Shown piece after piece: positions 1 through 6,873 of a DNA stretch of 8,057 bases. The translations under genes were made by a program, and so were the position numbers. The stretch covers positions 1 to 8,057 of the forward strand of contig CAJWDO010000066.1 of the NCBI GenBank assembly GCA_913031555.1, given 5' to 3'. A model generated the notes under the pieces. The model was given only the letters and a program-made list of their open reading frames with translations. It searched no databases and was not told the origin of the DNA. This DNA is from an uncultured Alphaproteobacteria bacterium (GTDB lineage Bacteria; Pseudomonadota; Alphaproteobacteria; Puniceispirillales; Puniceispirillaceae). Numbering within the stretch: position 1 is the first letter of the stretch; every line of letters begins with the position of its first letter.

Positions 1-47
1 CCGAATTCCTTGATGAGTTCAGCCTTGCGTTCGTTTGTAATCGACAT
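1..47 (-). CDS. rpsO: 30S ribosomal protein S15, N-terminal fragment (cut by window edge)
   Basis: Only the first 15 codons are present, reading MSITNERKAELIKEF, which matches the usual N-terminus of bacterial S15. The rest lies beyond base 1. S15 is a primary 16S rRNA-binding protein of the 30S platform. The ATG at 47-45 is supported by a very strong Shine-Dalgarno sequence (AAAGGAGG at 60-53) five bases upstream, and by the position directly after truB, which is the classic truB-rpsO order. In several bacteria S15 represses its own mRNA by binding a structure around the start. The 42-base leader here is highly structured (see the hairpins at 49-89), so similar control is possible but is inferred. 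The identification rests on a short peptide plus gene order. Confidence 0.9.
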   Translation of the reverse strand, partial: MSITNERKAELIKEF

Positions 48-48
48 C

Positions 49-89
49 GAAACCTCCTTTGGTTTCCCCTTCGACATGCGGCCGAAAGG
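49..89 (-). promoter_or_regulatory. Tandem hairpins in the truB-rpsO gap, occluding the rpsO ribosome binding site
   Basis: On the minus strand two inverted repeats lie directly side by side. Hairpin 1 starts immediately after the truB stop: CCTTTCG (89-83) pairs with CGAAGGG (73-67), seven pairs including one G-U, around a 9-base loop. Hairpin 2 is GAAACC (66-61) with GGTTTC (54-49), a perfect 6-base stem. Its loop is AAAGGA, and its 3' arm begins with the last GG of the Shine-Dalgarno sequence. No U-tract follows, so this is not an intrinsic terminator. The pairing is seen in the sequence; a role in S15 autoregulation is inference. Confidence 0.5.
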
Positions 90-1028
90 TCAAAGATTGA
101 ATACGCGAAGCGGTTGCAGCTGGCCGGACTTTACCGTGACAAGCGCCACAGGATCGTCGCCGGACATCGCCACTCCGGTTCCGGTCGTCGCCACCTCCGC
201 GAAACGCGCCACGGCCGAAGGGCCAAGCGCCGGGAGTGTCTGACCGTGACGGAGTTTTGCCGCCTCGCCCGCCGATACGGGCAACGCCGGGATGTCGTCC
301 AGCGCACTCGTAACGGGCTTGAGATGCTCGAAAGCGGCGGAACTATGCTTCAGCTCCTCCAAAAAAGCCAGCGAAATCGAATCCGCTTCGGAAAAGGGGC
401 CGACAGACAGCCGCCGCAATCGGCTGACATGACCGGCACTGCCAAGCGCCAGCGCGATATCGCGTGCCAGCGAGCGGATATAGGTTCCCTTGCCGCACGC
501 GACAAGGAAGGTGGCGCTGTCATCCGTAACGTACTGAAGTTCCAGCCGGTCGATCTCGACCGGGCGCGGGGCCAGCTCCGGAAGCGTGTCAAGGCCGTCA
601 GCCACCGCCTTGCGGGCGATGTCATAGGCCCGCGCGCCATCGATCTTGATCGCCGAGAAGATCGGCGGCCGCTGCTCGATGCTGCCAATGAAGCGCGGCA
701 GGATCGCGGCAATTTCATCACGCGCCGGCCTGACATCGGATGTCGCGACGGCGCTACCCTCACGGTCATCCGTTGTTGTCTGCATGCCAAAGCTGAGGGT
801 GAAGCTGTAGGATTTGGCCCCATGCATGGCGAAGGACACCGTTTTGGTCGCCTCGCCAAGTGCAATCGGCAGGATACCGGTGGCCAGCGGGTCAAGCGTG
901 CCTCCGTGGCCGGCCTTCGCGGCTGAAAAGACATGCCGCACGATCCCAACAGCGCGGGATGAGCTAAGCCCTTCCGGCTTGTCGAGGATTACCCACCCAT
1001 GAACAGGATTGCCCTTCCGCGACGCCAT
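90..1028 (-). CDS. truB: tRNA pseudouridine(55) synthase TruB
   Basis: TruB isomerises uridine 55 in the T-loop of elongator tRNAs to pseudouridine and also acts as a tRNA chaperone. The 312-residue product has the family signatures in order. The catalytic-loop motif GHGGTLDPLATG spans residues 40-51, with the catalytic aspartate at 46. EQRPPIFSAIKIDGARAYD lies at about 118-136 and CGKGTYIRSLARDI at 178-191. A C-terminal PUA-like region of about 75 residues follows. The length is normal for the alphaproteobacterial form. The ATG at 1028 lies 11 bases after the rbfA stop with no obvious Shine-Dalgarno sequence, so translation is probably coupled to rbfA. No in-frame defects are seen. The next gene is rpsO, 42 bases downstream. 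Confidence 0.97.
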   Translation of the reverse strand: MASRKGNPVHGWVILDKPEGLSSSRAVGIVRHVFSAAKAGHGGTLDPLATGILPIALGEATKTVSFAMHGAKSYSFTLSFGMQTTTDDREGSAVATSDVRPARDEIAAILPRFIGSIEQRPPIFSAIKIDGARAYDIARKAVADGLDTLPELAPRPVEIDRLELQYVTDDSATFLVACGKGTYIRSLARDIALALGSAGHVSRLRRLSVGPFSEADSISLAFLEELKHSSAAFEHLKPVTSALDDIPALPVSAGEAAKLRHGQTLPALGPSAVARFAEVATTGTGVAMSGDDPVALVTVKSGQLQPLRVFNL

Positions 1029-1039
1029 GGGTGCCGTAC

Positions 1040-1426
1040 TCAGTCGTCGCTTCGGATGCTGTTGAAAGCGACGTTCAACCGTGCCGCATTCTCGAAACTG
1101 TCATCGAGCAGAAATTTCAGCCGCGGCGCCCGTCGCAGATGCACGCGCCCTGCCACCTCGCGCTGCAATACCGGCGCCAGCCTGTTCAACGCCGGCAGTA
1201 CCGTATCGCTTCGCTCGCCACCAAGCGGCATCGTATAGACACGGGCGCTCGACAGGTCGGGACTGACCGACACCTCGGAAATGGTAATTGGCACGCCATC
1301 GAGGTCAGGATCGAAAAACGTGTCGCGGGTCAGAATGTCAGCCAGCGCATGGCGCAGCATTTCGCCTACGCGAAGCTGGCGCTGCGACGGCATATTGGCG
1401 GCGACCCGCTTCGATTTTCCAGCCAT
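1040..1426 (-). CDS. rbfA: 30S ribosome-binding factor A
   Basis: RbfA is a small KH-fold protein that binds the 30S subunit during late 16S rRNA maturation, including 5'-end processing and cold adaptation. The 128-residue product begins with a basic segment (MAGKSKRVAANMPSQRQLRVGE) and continues with a helix typical of the family (MLRHALADIL). It then shows the motif VSVSPDLSSARVY at about 52-64 and the C-terminal signature LRRAPRLKFLLDDS at 97-110. Its length is typical of alphaproteobacteria. The start ATG is preceded by GAGGA at 1435-1431, four bases upstream. It lies 30 bases after infB and 11 bases before truB, the standard infB-rbfA-truB order, so co-transcription is very likely. Confidence 0.96.
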   Translation of the reverse strand: MAGKSKRVAANMPSQRQLRVGEMLRHALADILTRDTFFDPDLDGVPITISEVSVSPDLSSARVYTMPLGGERSDTVLPALNRLAPVLQREVAGRVHLRRAPRLKFLLDDSFENAARLNVAFNSIRSDD

Positions 1427-1456
1427 AAAATCCTCGTTGTCGCGGACAGCGACGGA

Positions 1457-4024
1457 TCAGTCGAGCGTACGGGCCACTTCGCGAAGCTCGAAACATTCGA
1501 TCATGTCGCTTTCCTGGATGTCCGAGTAATTCTCGAAACCCATGCCACATTCATAGCCCTCGCGGACTTCCTTGACCTCGTCCTTGAAGCGCCGAAGCGT
1601 TTTCAGCGAGCCTTCATGGATCACGACATTGTCACGAAGCAGGCGCACCTTGCAGCCCCGCTTGATGATGCCCTCGGTCACCATGCAGCCGGCAATCTTG
1701 CCGATCTTGGAAACGCCAAACACCTGGCGAATTTCAGCATAACCAATGAAGTCTTCCTGCGTGTCCGGGCTGAGAAGGCCACCCATCGCCGCCTTCACCT
1801 CGTCGATCAACTCATAAATAATCGAATGGTAGCGGATCTCGACCCCGCCACGCTTGGCAAGGTCGCGTGCTTGTGGAATGGCGCGGACATTGAAGCCGAT
1901 GACGATAGCGTTCGACGCCGCGGACAATGAGATATCGGATTCGCTGATCGCGCCGACACCGGCTGACAAGATTCGTACCTTCACCTGATCGGTGCCAAGC
2001 TTCTCCAGCGCGACGCGAATGGCTTCCAGCGAACCATGAACATCGGTCTTAATGACAACCGGCAGTTCTTCGGCCTCACCGGCGGCAATCGCCGACAACA
2101 TCTGTTCGACCGACCCGCGCGCGCCACGGGCGGCCTCGCGGTCCTTTACCTGGCGTGTGCGATATTCCGCAATCTCACGGGCCCGCGCCTCGGTTTCGAC
2201 GACAGCACAATTGTCACCTGCCATCGGCGTACCATTCAGACCGAGAATCTCGACGGGCTGTCCCGGGCCGGCGAATTGCAAATTCTTGCCTCGATCATCG
2301 AGCAGCGCCCGGACACGCCCGCTCTCGGCGCCGATAACAAAGATATCGCCAAGCTTCAGCGTTCCCTTCTGAACCAGAAGCGTGGCGACTGACCCGCGGC
2401 CACGCTCAACCTTCGCCTCGATGACGACGCCGATGGCGGCGCGATCCGGGTTGGCGTTGAGCTCAAGCAGTTCGGCCTGAAGCATGATGGCTTCCTCAAG
2501 CTTGTCGAGGCCTTGGCCGCTGATCGCCGATACATCGACACACAGAACATCGCCGCCAAATTCCTCGGTGATGATTTCATGCTGCAGAAGATCATTGCGA
2601 ACGCGTTTTGGATCGGCATCCGGCTTGTCACATTTGTTCACCGCGACAATTACCGGACAACCGGCAGCCTTGGCGTGATTGATCGCCTCGACAGTCTGTT
2701 GCATCACCGAGTCATCGGCGGCAACGACCAGAATCACGATATCGGTGATATTGGCCCCACGTGAGCGCATCTCGGTGAATGCCTCGTGGCCCGGCGTGTC
2801 GATAAAAGTGATGGCATTACCGGCCGGCGTGTTGATCTGATAGGCGCCAATATGCTGGGTGATACCGCCCGATTCGCCAGCCGCGACATCGGTCTGCCGA
2901 ATGGCGTCGAGAAGGCTTGTCTTGCCGTGGTCGACATGGCCCATCACAGTGACGATTGGCGGGCGCGGCTGCAGGCTGGAATCGTCGTCGTCGTCGCCCT
3001 CAAGCCCGATTTCCACGTCGGATTCGGATACACGCTGCGCACGATGACCGAATTCCTGGGCAACAAGCTCCGCTGTCTCGCCATCAATTGTCTGCGCGGC
3101 CGTCGCCATCACACCAAGCTTCATCAGCTCCTTGACCACATCGGCGGTCCGCTCGGCCATCCGGTTGGCGAACTCCGCCACCGATATTGTGTCCGGGATC
3201 ACGACATCGCGAACCTGCTTGACCTGTGGCTGATCATCACGCATCCGCGCCTTTTCGCGCTGACGCCGGACCGAGGCGAGCGAGCGCTGACGGCGCTGTT
3301 CATCCCCCGAAAGGGCCTGTGTGATCGTCATCTTGCCAGACTGCCGGCGGCCGGCACCATCGCGGCGCGGCGCGGCTGGCCGGCGCGAGGGAATCTCCTC
3401 GACATGACGGCGGCGGCGACCAGGGGCATCGACTGTCGATGGTGTGGAGGGAGACGGCGCCGACGGCGCGGCGACATTCGCAGTAGCCGCGCGGCGGGCA
3501 TTGGCCTCGGAATGCTTGCGCGCCTCTTCGTCGCGGCGACGGCCTTCCTCAGCTTCGATTTCCTTCAGTTCAGCCAGTTCGGCAGCGCGGCGGGCTTCAA
3601 TCGGATCAAGCGGCTCGGCCGGCACTTCGGGTTGTGCCTCGGCCACCGGCTCGGCGGGCGCAGCTACGTCCATGCCTTCAGCCAGCGCGTCATCACCAGG
3701 CGCGGCATCGGGCTTCTTCATGCCCTCCTGCAACGCCCGAACACGGGCGGCGCGTTCCTGCGCGGTCAGACGATCTTCGGTATCGACCGCCTCCGATGGC
3801 ACGGCCTGAGGTGGCGGTGTTGGTGCAGCAACCGGTTCCTCAGCCGGGGTGGTTGCCCGATGCGGCGCGGCGGGCGCGCGCTTGCGGCGCACCTCAACCT
3901 GGACGGTACGACGTCCGGCGCCACCGGTATTGGCACGCAACGTCCCCGCCTCAATTCCGCCAAGTGTCAGCTTGCCACCGCCGGACAGGCTGAGCTTCTT
4001 GGATTTTCCGCTATCGTCGCTCAT
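1457..4024 (-). CDS. infB: Translation initiation factor IF-2
   Basis: IF-2 is the GTPase that places initiator fMet-tRNA on the 30S subunit and promotes 50S joining. The 855-residue product opens with a Gly/Lys-rich segment (KLSLSGGGKLTLGG) and then a long Ala/Pro/Glu/Arg-rich, partly coiled region to about residue 260. An IF2_N-like domain follows at about 275-330, then an acidic linker (GDDDDD near 343). The G domain has G1 GHVDHGKT near 362, G2 threonine in GGITQHIG near 389, G3 DTPGH near 409, G4 NKCD near 463 and G5 SAISG near 499. Domains II, III and C2 follow, with VFGVSKIGKIAGC near 768. Positions are good to one or two residues. All nucleotide-binding residues are present. The ATG at 4024 has AGGAAAGGG seven bases upstream. 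An 86-base structured gap separates it from ylxR. Confidence 0.98.
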   Translation of the reverse strand: MSDDSGKSKKLSLSGGGKLTLGGIEAGTLRANTGGAGRRTVQVEVRRKRAPAAPHRATTPAEEPVAAPTPPPQAVPSEAVDTEDRLTAQERAARVRALQEGMKKPDAAPGDDALAEGMDVAAPAEPVAEAQPEVPAEPLDPIEARRAAELAELKEIEAEEGRRRDEEARKHSEANARRAATANVAAPSAPSPSTPSTVDAPGRRRRHVEEIPSRRPAAPRRDGAGRRQSGKMTITQALSGDEQRRQRSLASVRRQREKARMRDDQPQVKQVRDVVIPDTISVAEFANRMAERTADVVKELMKLGVMATAAQTIDGETAELVAQEFGHRAQRVSESDVEIGLEGDDDDDSSLQPRPPIVTVMGHVDHGKTSLLDAIRQTDVAAGESGGITQHIGAYQINTPAGNAITFIDTPGHEAFTEMRSRGANITDIVILVVAADDSVMQQTVEAINHAKAAGCPVIVAVNKCDKPDADPKRVRNDLLQHEIITEEFGGDVLCVDVSAISGQGLDKLEEAIMLQAELLELNANPDRAAIGVVIEAKVERGRGSVATLLVQKGTLKLGDIFVIGAESGRVRALLDDRGKNLQFAGPGQPVEILGLNGTPMAGDNCAVVETEARAREIAEYRTRQVKDREAARGARGSVEQMLSAIAAGEAEELPVVIKTDVHGSLEAIRVALEKLGTDQVKVRILSAGVGAISESDISLSAASNAIVIGFNVRAIPQARDLAKRGGVEIRYHSIIYELIDEVKAAMGGLLSPDTQEDFIGYAEIRQVFGVSKIGKIAGCMVTEGIIKRGCKVRLLRDNVVIHEGSLKTLRRFKDEVKEVREGYECGMGFENYSDIQESDMIECFELREVARTLD

Positions 4025-4031
4025 CTAAGAA

Positions 4032-4040
4032 CCCTTTCCT
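4032..4040 (-). promoter_or_regulatory. infB ribosome binding site
   Basis: AGGAAAGGG on the minus strand ends seven bases before the ATG at 4024. It fixes this as the infB start and shows that IF-2 does not depend only on translational coupling from ylxR, whose stop is 86 bases away. Confidence 0.75.
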
Positions 4041-4057
4041 GACGATCGACATACACC

Positions 4058-4071
4058 GCAACGCGGGTTGC
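4058..4071 (-). other. Short hairpin in the ylxR-infB gap
   Basis: On the minus strand, GCAAC (4071-4067) and GTTGC (4062-4058) form a perfect 5-base stem around the loop CCGC, with a possible extra U-G pair at its base. It lies between the stop-codon hairpin at 4096-4115 and the infB ribosome binding site. There is no U-tract. It is short and could be chance, but together with the neighbouring stem it makes the infB leader compact. Confidence 0.3.
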
Positions 4072-4095
4072 ATGTCCCATCGTCCATATGCGCAA

Positions 4096-4115
4096 GGTGA
4101 TACACCGGTATCACC
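4096..4115 (-). promoter_or_regulatory. Perfect stem-loop spanning the ylxR stop codon, upstream of infB
   Basis: The minus strand reads GGTGATAC-CGGT-GTATCACC, a perfect 8-base stem with a 4-base loop. The ylxR stop TGA (4113-4111) lies inside the 5' arm. The sequence after the stem is TTGCGCAT, so there is no U-tract and it is not a standard intrinsic terminator. Possible roles are an RNA processing or stability site separating upstream mRNA from infB mRNA, or a partial pause site. A terminating ribosome would melt it, linking its folding to ylxR translation. The structure is seen; the role is inferred. Confidence 0.5.
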
Positions 4116-4692
4116 GTGCCTGACAAGCCGAAGACACAGAAAAGGCCTCCATGCGCGTCAGCTCAAGGCGGAGTGTCTCCGCCAATTTTGGTGCCCTCCC
4201 GGCACGAAGGCCGACAAAGGCAAGACTGTCCCGGCCAAAGATCCGGCCAAGCTCCTCGGCTGCAAGGCTCCGGCTTGTCCAATCGACGGCAAGTCGTGAA
4301 GACAGACGGCGGAATTCCCGTTCCGACGCATCCGGCGCGGCAAGCAGGCCGACAAAGCCATTGGCCTCGGCAGCCAGCTTTCCGGAGCCACCAACAAGGC
4401 ACCCGGCACGGCGCGCCATGCCAGCGGTGGCAATGGCCCGCGACCGCAGCATCCCGGCAATCTGCGCGATATCGCTTTCAGCGTCCTGAAACCCGGCACC
4501 GATTCGCCGATTCAGCAATTTCCTGTGATCGGCACGACGAAGGCTGTCGGCGCTCAACTCAATCCACGCGCCGCGGCCCGGCAGTTTTTCCGCCAGGTCG
4601 ACAACAGCATGCCCTTCAGGGCCGGCAACGAACCGGATCAGTCGGTCACGTGGCAGGCTCTTGCCAGACAGGATGCAGGTGCGCTCGGCCAT
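4111..4692 (-). CDS. ylxR: YlxR (DUF448) RNA-binding protein with C-terminal L7Ae-like domain
   Basis: The 193-residue product starts with a YlxR domain: RTCILSGKSLPRDRLIRFV at 4-22, then VDLAEKLPGRGAWI at 31-44. From about residue 72 it continues into a second domain resembling L7Ae/YlxQ-type RNA-binding proteins, with the helix motif ATAGMARRAGCLVGGSGKL at 88-106. In Firmicutes these two domains are often separate neighbouring genes (ylxR and ylxQ) between nusA and infB. The fused form is usual in alphaproteobacteria. The Bacillus YlxR homologue (RnpM) binds RNase P RNA and modulates its activity; whether that applies here is unknown. The start ATG has GGAGG (4702-4698) five bases upstream and lies 21 bases after nusA. 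A cysteine is present in the RTC motif. The family call is firm and the function is not. Confidence 0.93.
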   Translation of the reverse strand: MAERTCILSGKSLPRDRLIRFVAGPEGHAVVDLAEKLPGRGAWIELSADSLRRADHRKLLNRRIGAGFQDAESDIAQIAGMLRSRAIATAGMARRAGCLVGGSGKLAAEANGFVGLLAAPDASEREFRRLSSRLAVDWTSRSLAAEELGRIFGRDSLAFVGLRAGRAPKLAETLRLELTRMEAFSVSSACQAR

Positions 4693-4697
4693 GCGTT

Positions 4698-4702
4698 CCT
4701 CC
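4698..4702 (-). promoter_or_regulatory. ylxR ribosome binding site
   Basis: GGAGG on the minus strand, five bases before the ATG at 4692, lies in the 21-base gap after the nusA TAG stop. It decides the ylxR start over an out-of-frame ATG at 4709. Confidence 0.75.
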
Positions 4703-4713
4703 GAACCATGGCG

Positions 4714-6327
4714 CTAGCTTGCCGCCGGCGCGTCGCCGGTATCGGCGGCGGCGGCGGTATCGGCGGCGGTATCGGCGTCGGTATTGGCGTCGCCGGCCGG
4801 CATTTCTGCCGCCTCGGATTCCTCGTCATCGAACCAGTGCGCGCGGGCAGCCATGATGATGTCACCTGCCTCGGTGTCATCCTCCAGCCCGTGCTGCGAC
4901 AACATCCCGACAAGCTCGTCACTGTCGAGATCGGCAAGGTCATCAAGCGTGACGATGCCGCTCTCGGCAAGCTTCAGCATCATGCCGAGGCTGATATATT
5001 CGAAATTGCGCAGGTCTTCGGAAACCTTCAGCGCATCAAGCGCTTCGTTGATGCGCTGAGATTCGCGCTCGACAAACTCGACCGCACGCGCCTGAAGTTC
5101 CTCGGCAATCGATTCATCAAAACCCTGAATCATGGACAGCTCCCCGATCGGGGTCTCGGCGATCTCCTCGGGAAGGATAAAGCCCTCGGCGACAAGAAGG
5201 TGCGCGATGACGTCATCGATGTTCAACGCCTCGATGAACCCTGCAGAGCGGGTGCGGAATTCCTCCTGCCGGCGCTCCGATTCCTCGGCCTCGGTCAGAA
5301 TGTCGATATACCAGCCGGACAGCTGCGAGGCGAGACGGACATTCTGCCCGCGCCGGCCAATGGCAAGACTGAGTTGATCATCCGGAACGACCACCTCCAT
5401 GCGGCTTGCCACTTCATCCATCACCACCTTGGCCACCTCGGCGGGTGCCAGCGCGTTGACGACAAACGAGGCCGGATCCTCGATATAGGGAATGATCTCG
5501 ACCTTCTCGCCCTGCAATTCGCCAACCACCGCCTGAACACGACTTCCGCGCATGCCAACACAGGCACCGACCGGATCGATTCCGGGATCATTCGACAGCA
5601 CCGCGATCTTGGCGCGGCTACCCGCCTCGCGGGCAACGCCCTTGATCTCGATTATGCCATCATAGATTTCCGGCACTTCCTGCGTGAACAGCTTGGCCAT
5701 GAATTCATTACAGGCGCGCGACAGGAAAATTTGCGGGCCGCGCGGCTCCTCACGAACATCGATGATGTAGGAGCGAACGCGGTCGCCCTGACGCAGATTC
5801 TCACGCGGGATCATCTCCTCACGGCGGATCACCGCTTCAGCGCGGCCAAGATCGACGGTGATGGAATAGCTCTCGGCGCGTTTCACCGTGCCGACAACAA
5901 TCTCGCCAACCCGGTCTTTATATTCCTCATACTGGCGTGCTCGCTCGGCATCGCGGACCTTCTGCGAAATCACCTGTTTGGCTGTCTGCGCGGCGATCCG
6001 GCCAAACTCGATCGGCGGCAGGGACTGGCGCCAGAATTCACCAACCGCCAGCGGTGGTGTCTCTTTGGCGCCGTCCTCGACACTCATCTGCGTGGCGTCA
6101 TCCTCGACTTCCTCGACCACCTCAATCCAACGCTCGAGGGTGATGGCGCCGCTATTCCGGTCAATCATTGCGCGAATGTCGCGGTCCAGTCCGTATTTGG
6201 CGCGGCCAGCCTTCTGGATGGCCTCTTCCATGGCCACCATGACCTCTTCGCGCTCAATCGATTTCTCACGAGCCACCACATCGGCGACCTGAATAAGCTC
6301 AAGCCCTGGAATCGATGATGTATCCAT
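4714..6327 (-). CDS. nusA: Transcription termination/antitermination protein NusA
   Basis: NusA binds RNA polymerase and nascent RNA, and tunes pausing, intrinsic termination and rRNA antitermination. The product has 537 residues. The N-terminal polymerase-binding domain spans about 1-130, with the family signature REEVMVAMEEAIQKA at 26-40. An S1 domain lies at about 138-203. KH1 contains DPVGACVGMRGSRVQ (251-265), and KH2 contains LAIGRRGQNVRLA (321-333). Two helix-hairpin-helix acidic repeats follow at about 370-500. A low-complexity Asp/Ala/Thr tail ends the protein. The ATG at 6327 is chosen because the NusA family N-terminus begins there and an AGG lies eight bases upstream. The open frame extends to 6591, but that part overlaps rimP and has no NusA similarity. 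A small 5-base stem (6348-6361) lies in the 49-base gap after rimP. Confidence 0.97.
   Translation of the reverse strand: MDTSSIPGLELIQVADVVAREKSIEREEVMVAMEEAIQKAGRAKYGLDRDIRAMIDRNSGAITLERWIEVVEEVEDDATQMSVEDGAKETPPLAVGEFWRQSLPPIEFGRIAAQTAKQVISQKVRDAERARQYEEYKDRVGEIVVGTVKRAESYSITVDLGRAEAVIRREEMIPRENLRQGDRVRSYIIDVREEPRGPQIFLSRACNEFMAKLFTQEVPEIYDGIIEIKGVAREAGSRAKIAVLSNDPGIDPVGACVGMRGSRVQAVVGELQGEKVEIIPYIEDPASFVVNALAPAEVAKVVMDEVASRMEVVVPDDQLSLAIGRRGQNVRLASQLSGWYIDILTEAEESERRQEEFRTRSAGFIEALNIDDVIAHLLVAEGFILPEEIAETPIGELSMIQGFDESIAEELQARAVEFVERESQRINEALDALKVSEDLRNFEYISLGMMLKLAESGIVTLDDLADLDSDELVGMLSQHGLEDDTEAGDIIMAARAHWFDDEESEAAEMPAGDANTDADTAADTAAAADTGDAPAAS
4738..4793 (-). repeat. Short imperfect tandem repeat encoding the NusA C-terminal tail
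   Basis: On the plus strand the core GGTATCGGCG recurs four times, once as GGTATTGGCG, with variable GGC insertions. On the coding strand this gives alternating Asp-Thr and Ala codons (TADTAAAADTG and similar) at NusA residues about 512-532. All copies stay in frame. It is simple-sequence expansion inside a disordered tail, not a mobile or CRISPR repeat. Confidence 0.6.
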
Positions 6328-6335
6328 TTTTTCTA

Positions 6336-6338
6336 CCT
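6336..6338 (-). promoter_or_regulatory. Weak nusA ribosome binding site that supports the start at 6327
   Basis: The minus strand reads CAGGTAGAAAAA immediately before ATG. The AGG core lies eight bases upstream, with an A-rich spacer. It is modest in strength, but together with the family N-terminus it favours this start over upstream in-frame alternatives. Confidence 0.5.
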
Positions 6339-6376
6339 GCTCAGTTGCGTCCGTCAGGACGTCCAGATGTTGCCGC

Positions 6377-6868
6377 TCACGACCTTTCGGTCGCCTCGCG
6401 GTCCAGAATTTCCGTTGGATCGATTCGCGCCGAATCAATCTCCTCAAAGGCAAAGGCGAATTTGCCAAATGTGGTTTCGAGAACGATCTTCCCATCCTCG
6501 TCAAGACCACCAAGACGCCCGTTGAACCGCTTGCGCCCGTCAAGCATGAAGCGAAGCGTGAGTTTCGCCAGTTCACCGGCAAACCGGTCATAATCCTCGA
6601 TACGGGTCAGTGGTCGGTCGATCCCCGGCGAGCTGATCTCAAGTGTGTAGGCGCTGGAGATCGGGTCGTCGACATCCAGCAGCGCCGCAATATGTCGGCT
6701 CAACTGCTCGCAATCCTCAACCGTCATCTCACGGTCCTGCTTTGGTTCAGCCATGATCTGAAGCTGGCTGCGGCCGGTCTTGACGCCGGAATACTGAACC
6801 CTGACAAGATGAAAGCCGAGATCTTCCACCGCGTCTTCAATGATCTGACTGACCCGTGATTCGACCAC
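6377..6868 (-). CDS. rimP: Ribosome maturation factor RimP
   Basis: RimP acts early in 30S subunit assembly, where it helps incorporation of proteins around the central pseudoknot. The 163-residue product has the N-terminal alpha/beta domain (residues about 1-85), opening with VEDLGFHLVRVQY at 14-26. It has the family hallmark LEISSPGIDRPL at 76-87 and a C-terminal SH3-like barrel at about 90-155 (FNGRLGGLDEDGKIVL). The length is usual for the family. The start is a GTG at 6868, chosen because the conserved N-terminal helix begins there and no better in-frame ATG is visible upstream. No strong Shine-Dalgarno sequence is seen. It is the first gene of the rimP-nusA-ylxR-infB-rbfA-truB-rpsO series, behind a structured leader at 6869-6987, and nusA follows after 49 bases. 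Confidence 0.95.
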   Translation of the reverse strand: MVESRVSQIIEDAVEDLGFHLVRVQYSGVKTGRSQLQIMAEPKQDREMTVEDCEQLSRHIAALLDVDDPISSAYTLEISSPGIDRPLTRIEDYDRFAGELAKLTLRFMLDGRKRFNGRLGGLDEDGKIVLETTFGKFAFAFEEIDSARIDPTEILDREATERS

Positions 6869-6873
6869 GTTCC

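Noticed and set aside
137..142. TTGTCA on the minus strand inside the end of truB, as the -35 of a separate rpsO promoter
   Set aside because: It matches the consensus at five of six positions, but no acceptable -10 hexamer lies 16-18 bases downstream.
1031..1930. A 299-codon open frame on the plus strand, opposite rbfA and the end of infB
   Set aside because: It crosses two well-supported genes on the other strand, has no ribosome binding site or domain that I can see, and is best explained by codon bias.
2786..4042. A 418-codon open frame on the plus strand, opposite infB
   Set aside because: It is fully antisense to the IF-2 N-terminal and G domains and very rich in Arg, Gly and Leu, with no family motif. 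It is a compositional shadow.
4525..6318. A 597-codon open frame on the plus strand, opposite nusA and the start of ylxR
   Set aside because: It is antisense to two certain genes, shows no recognisable domain, and has an odd His/Leu/Asp/Arg-rich composition expected from the complement of a GC-rich gene.
6328..6591. In-frame 5' extension of nusA giving a 625-residue protein
   Set aside because: The extra 88 residues overlap rimP over 6377-6591 and have no NusA similarity. The family N-terminus begins at the ATG at 6327.
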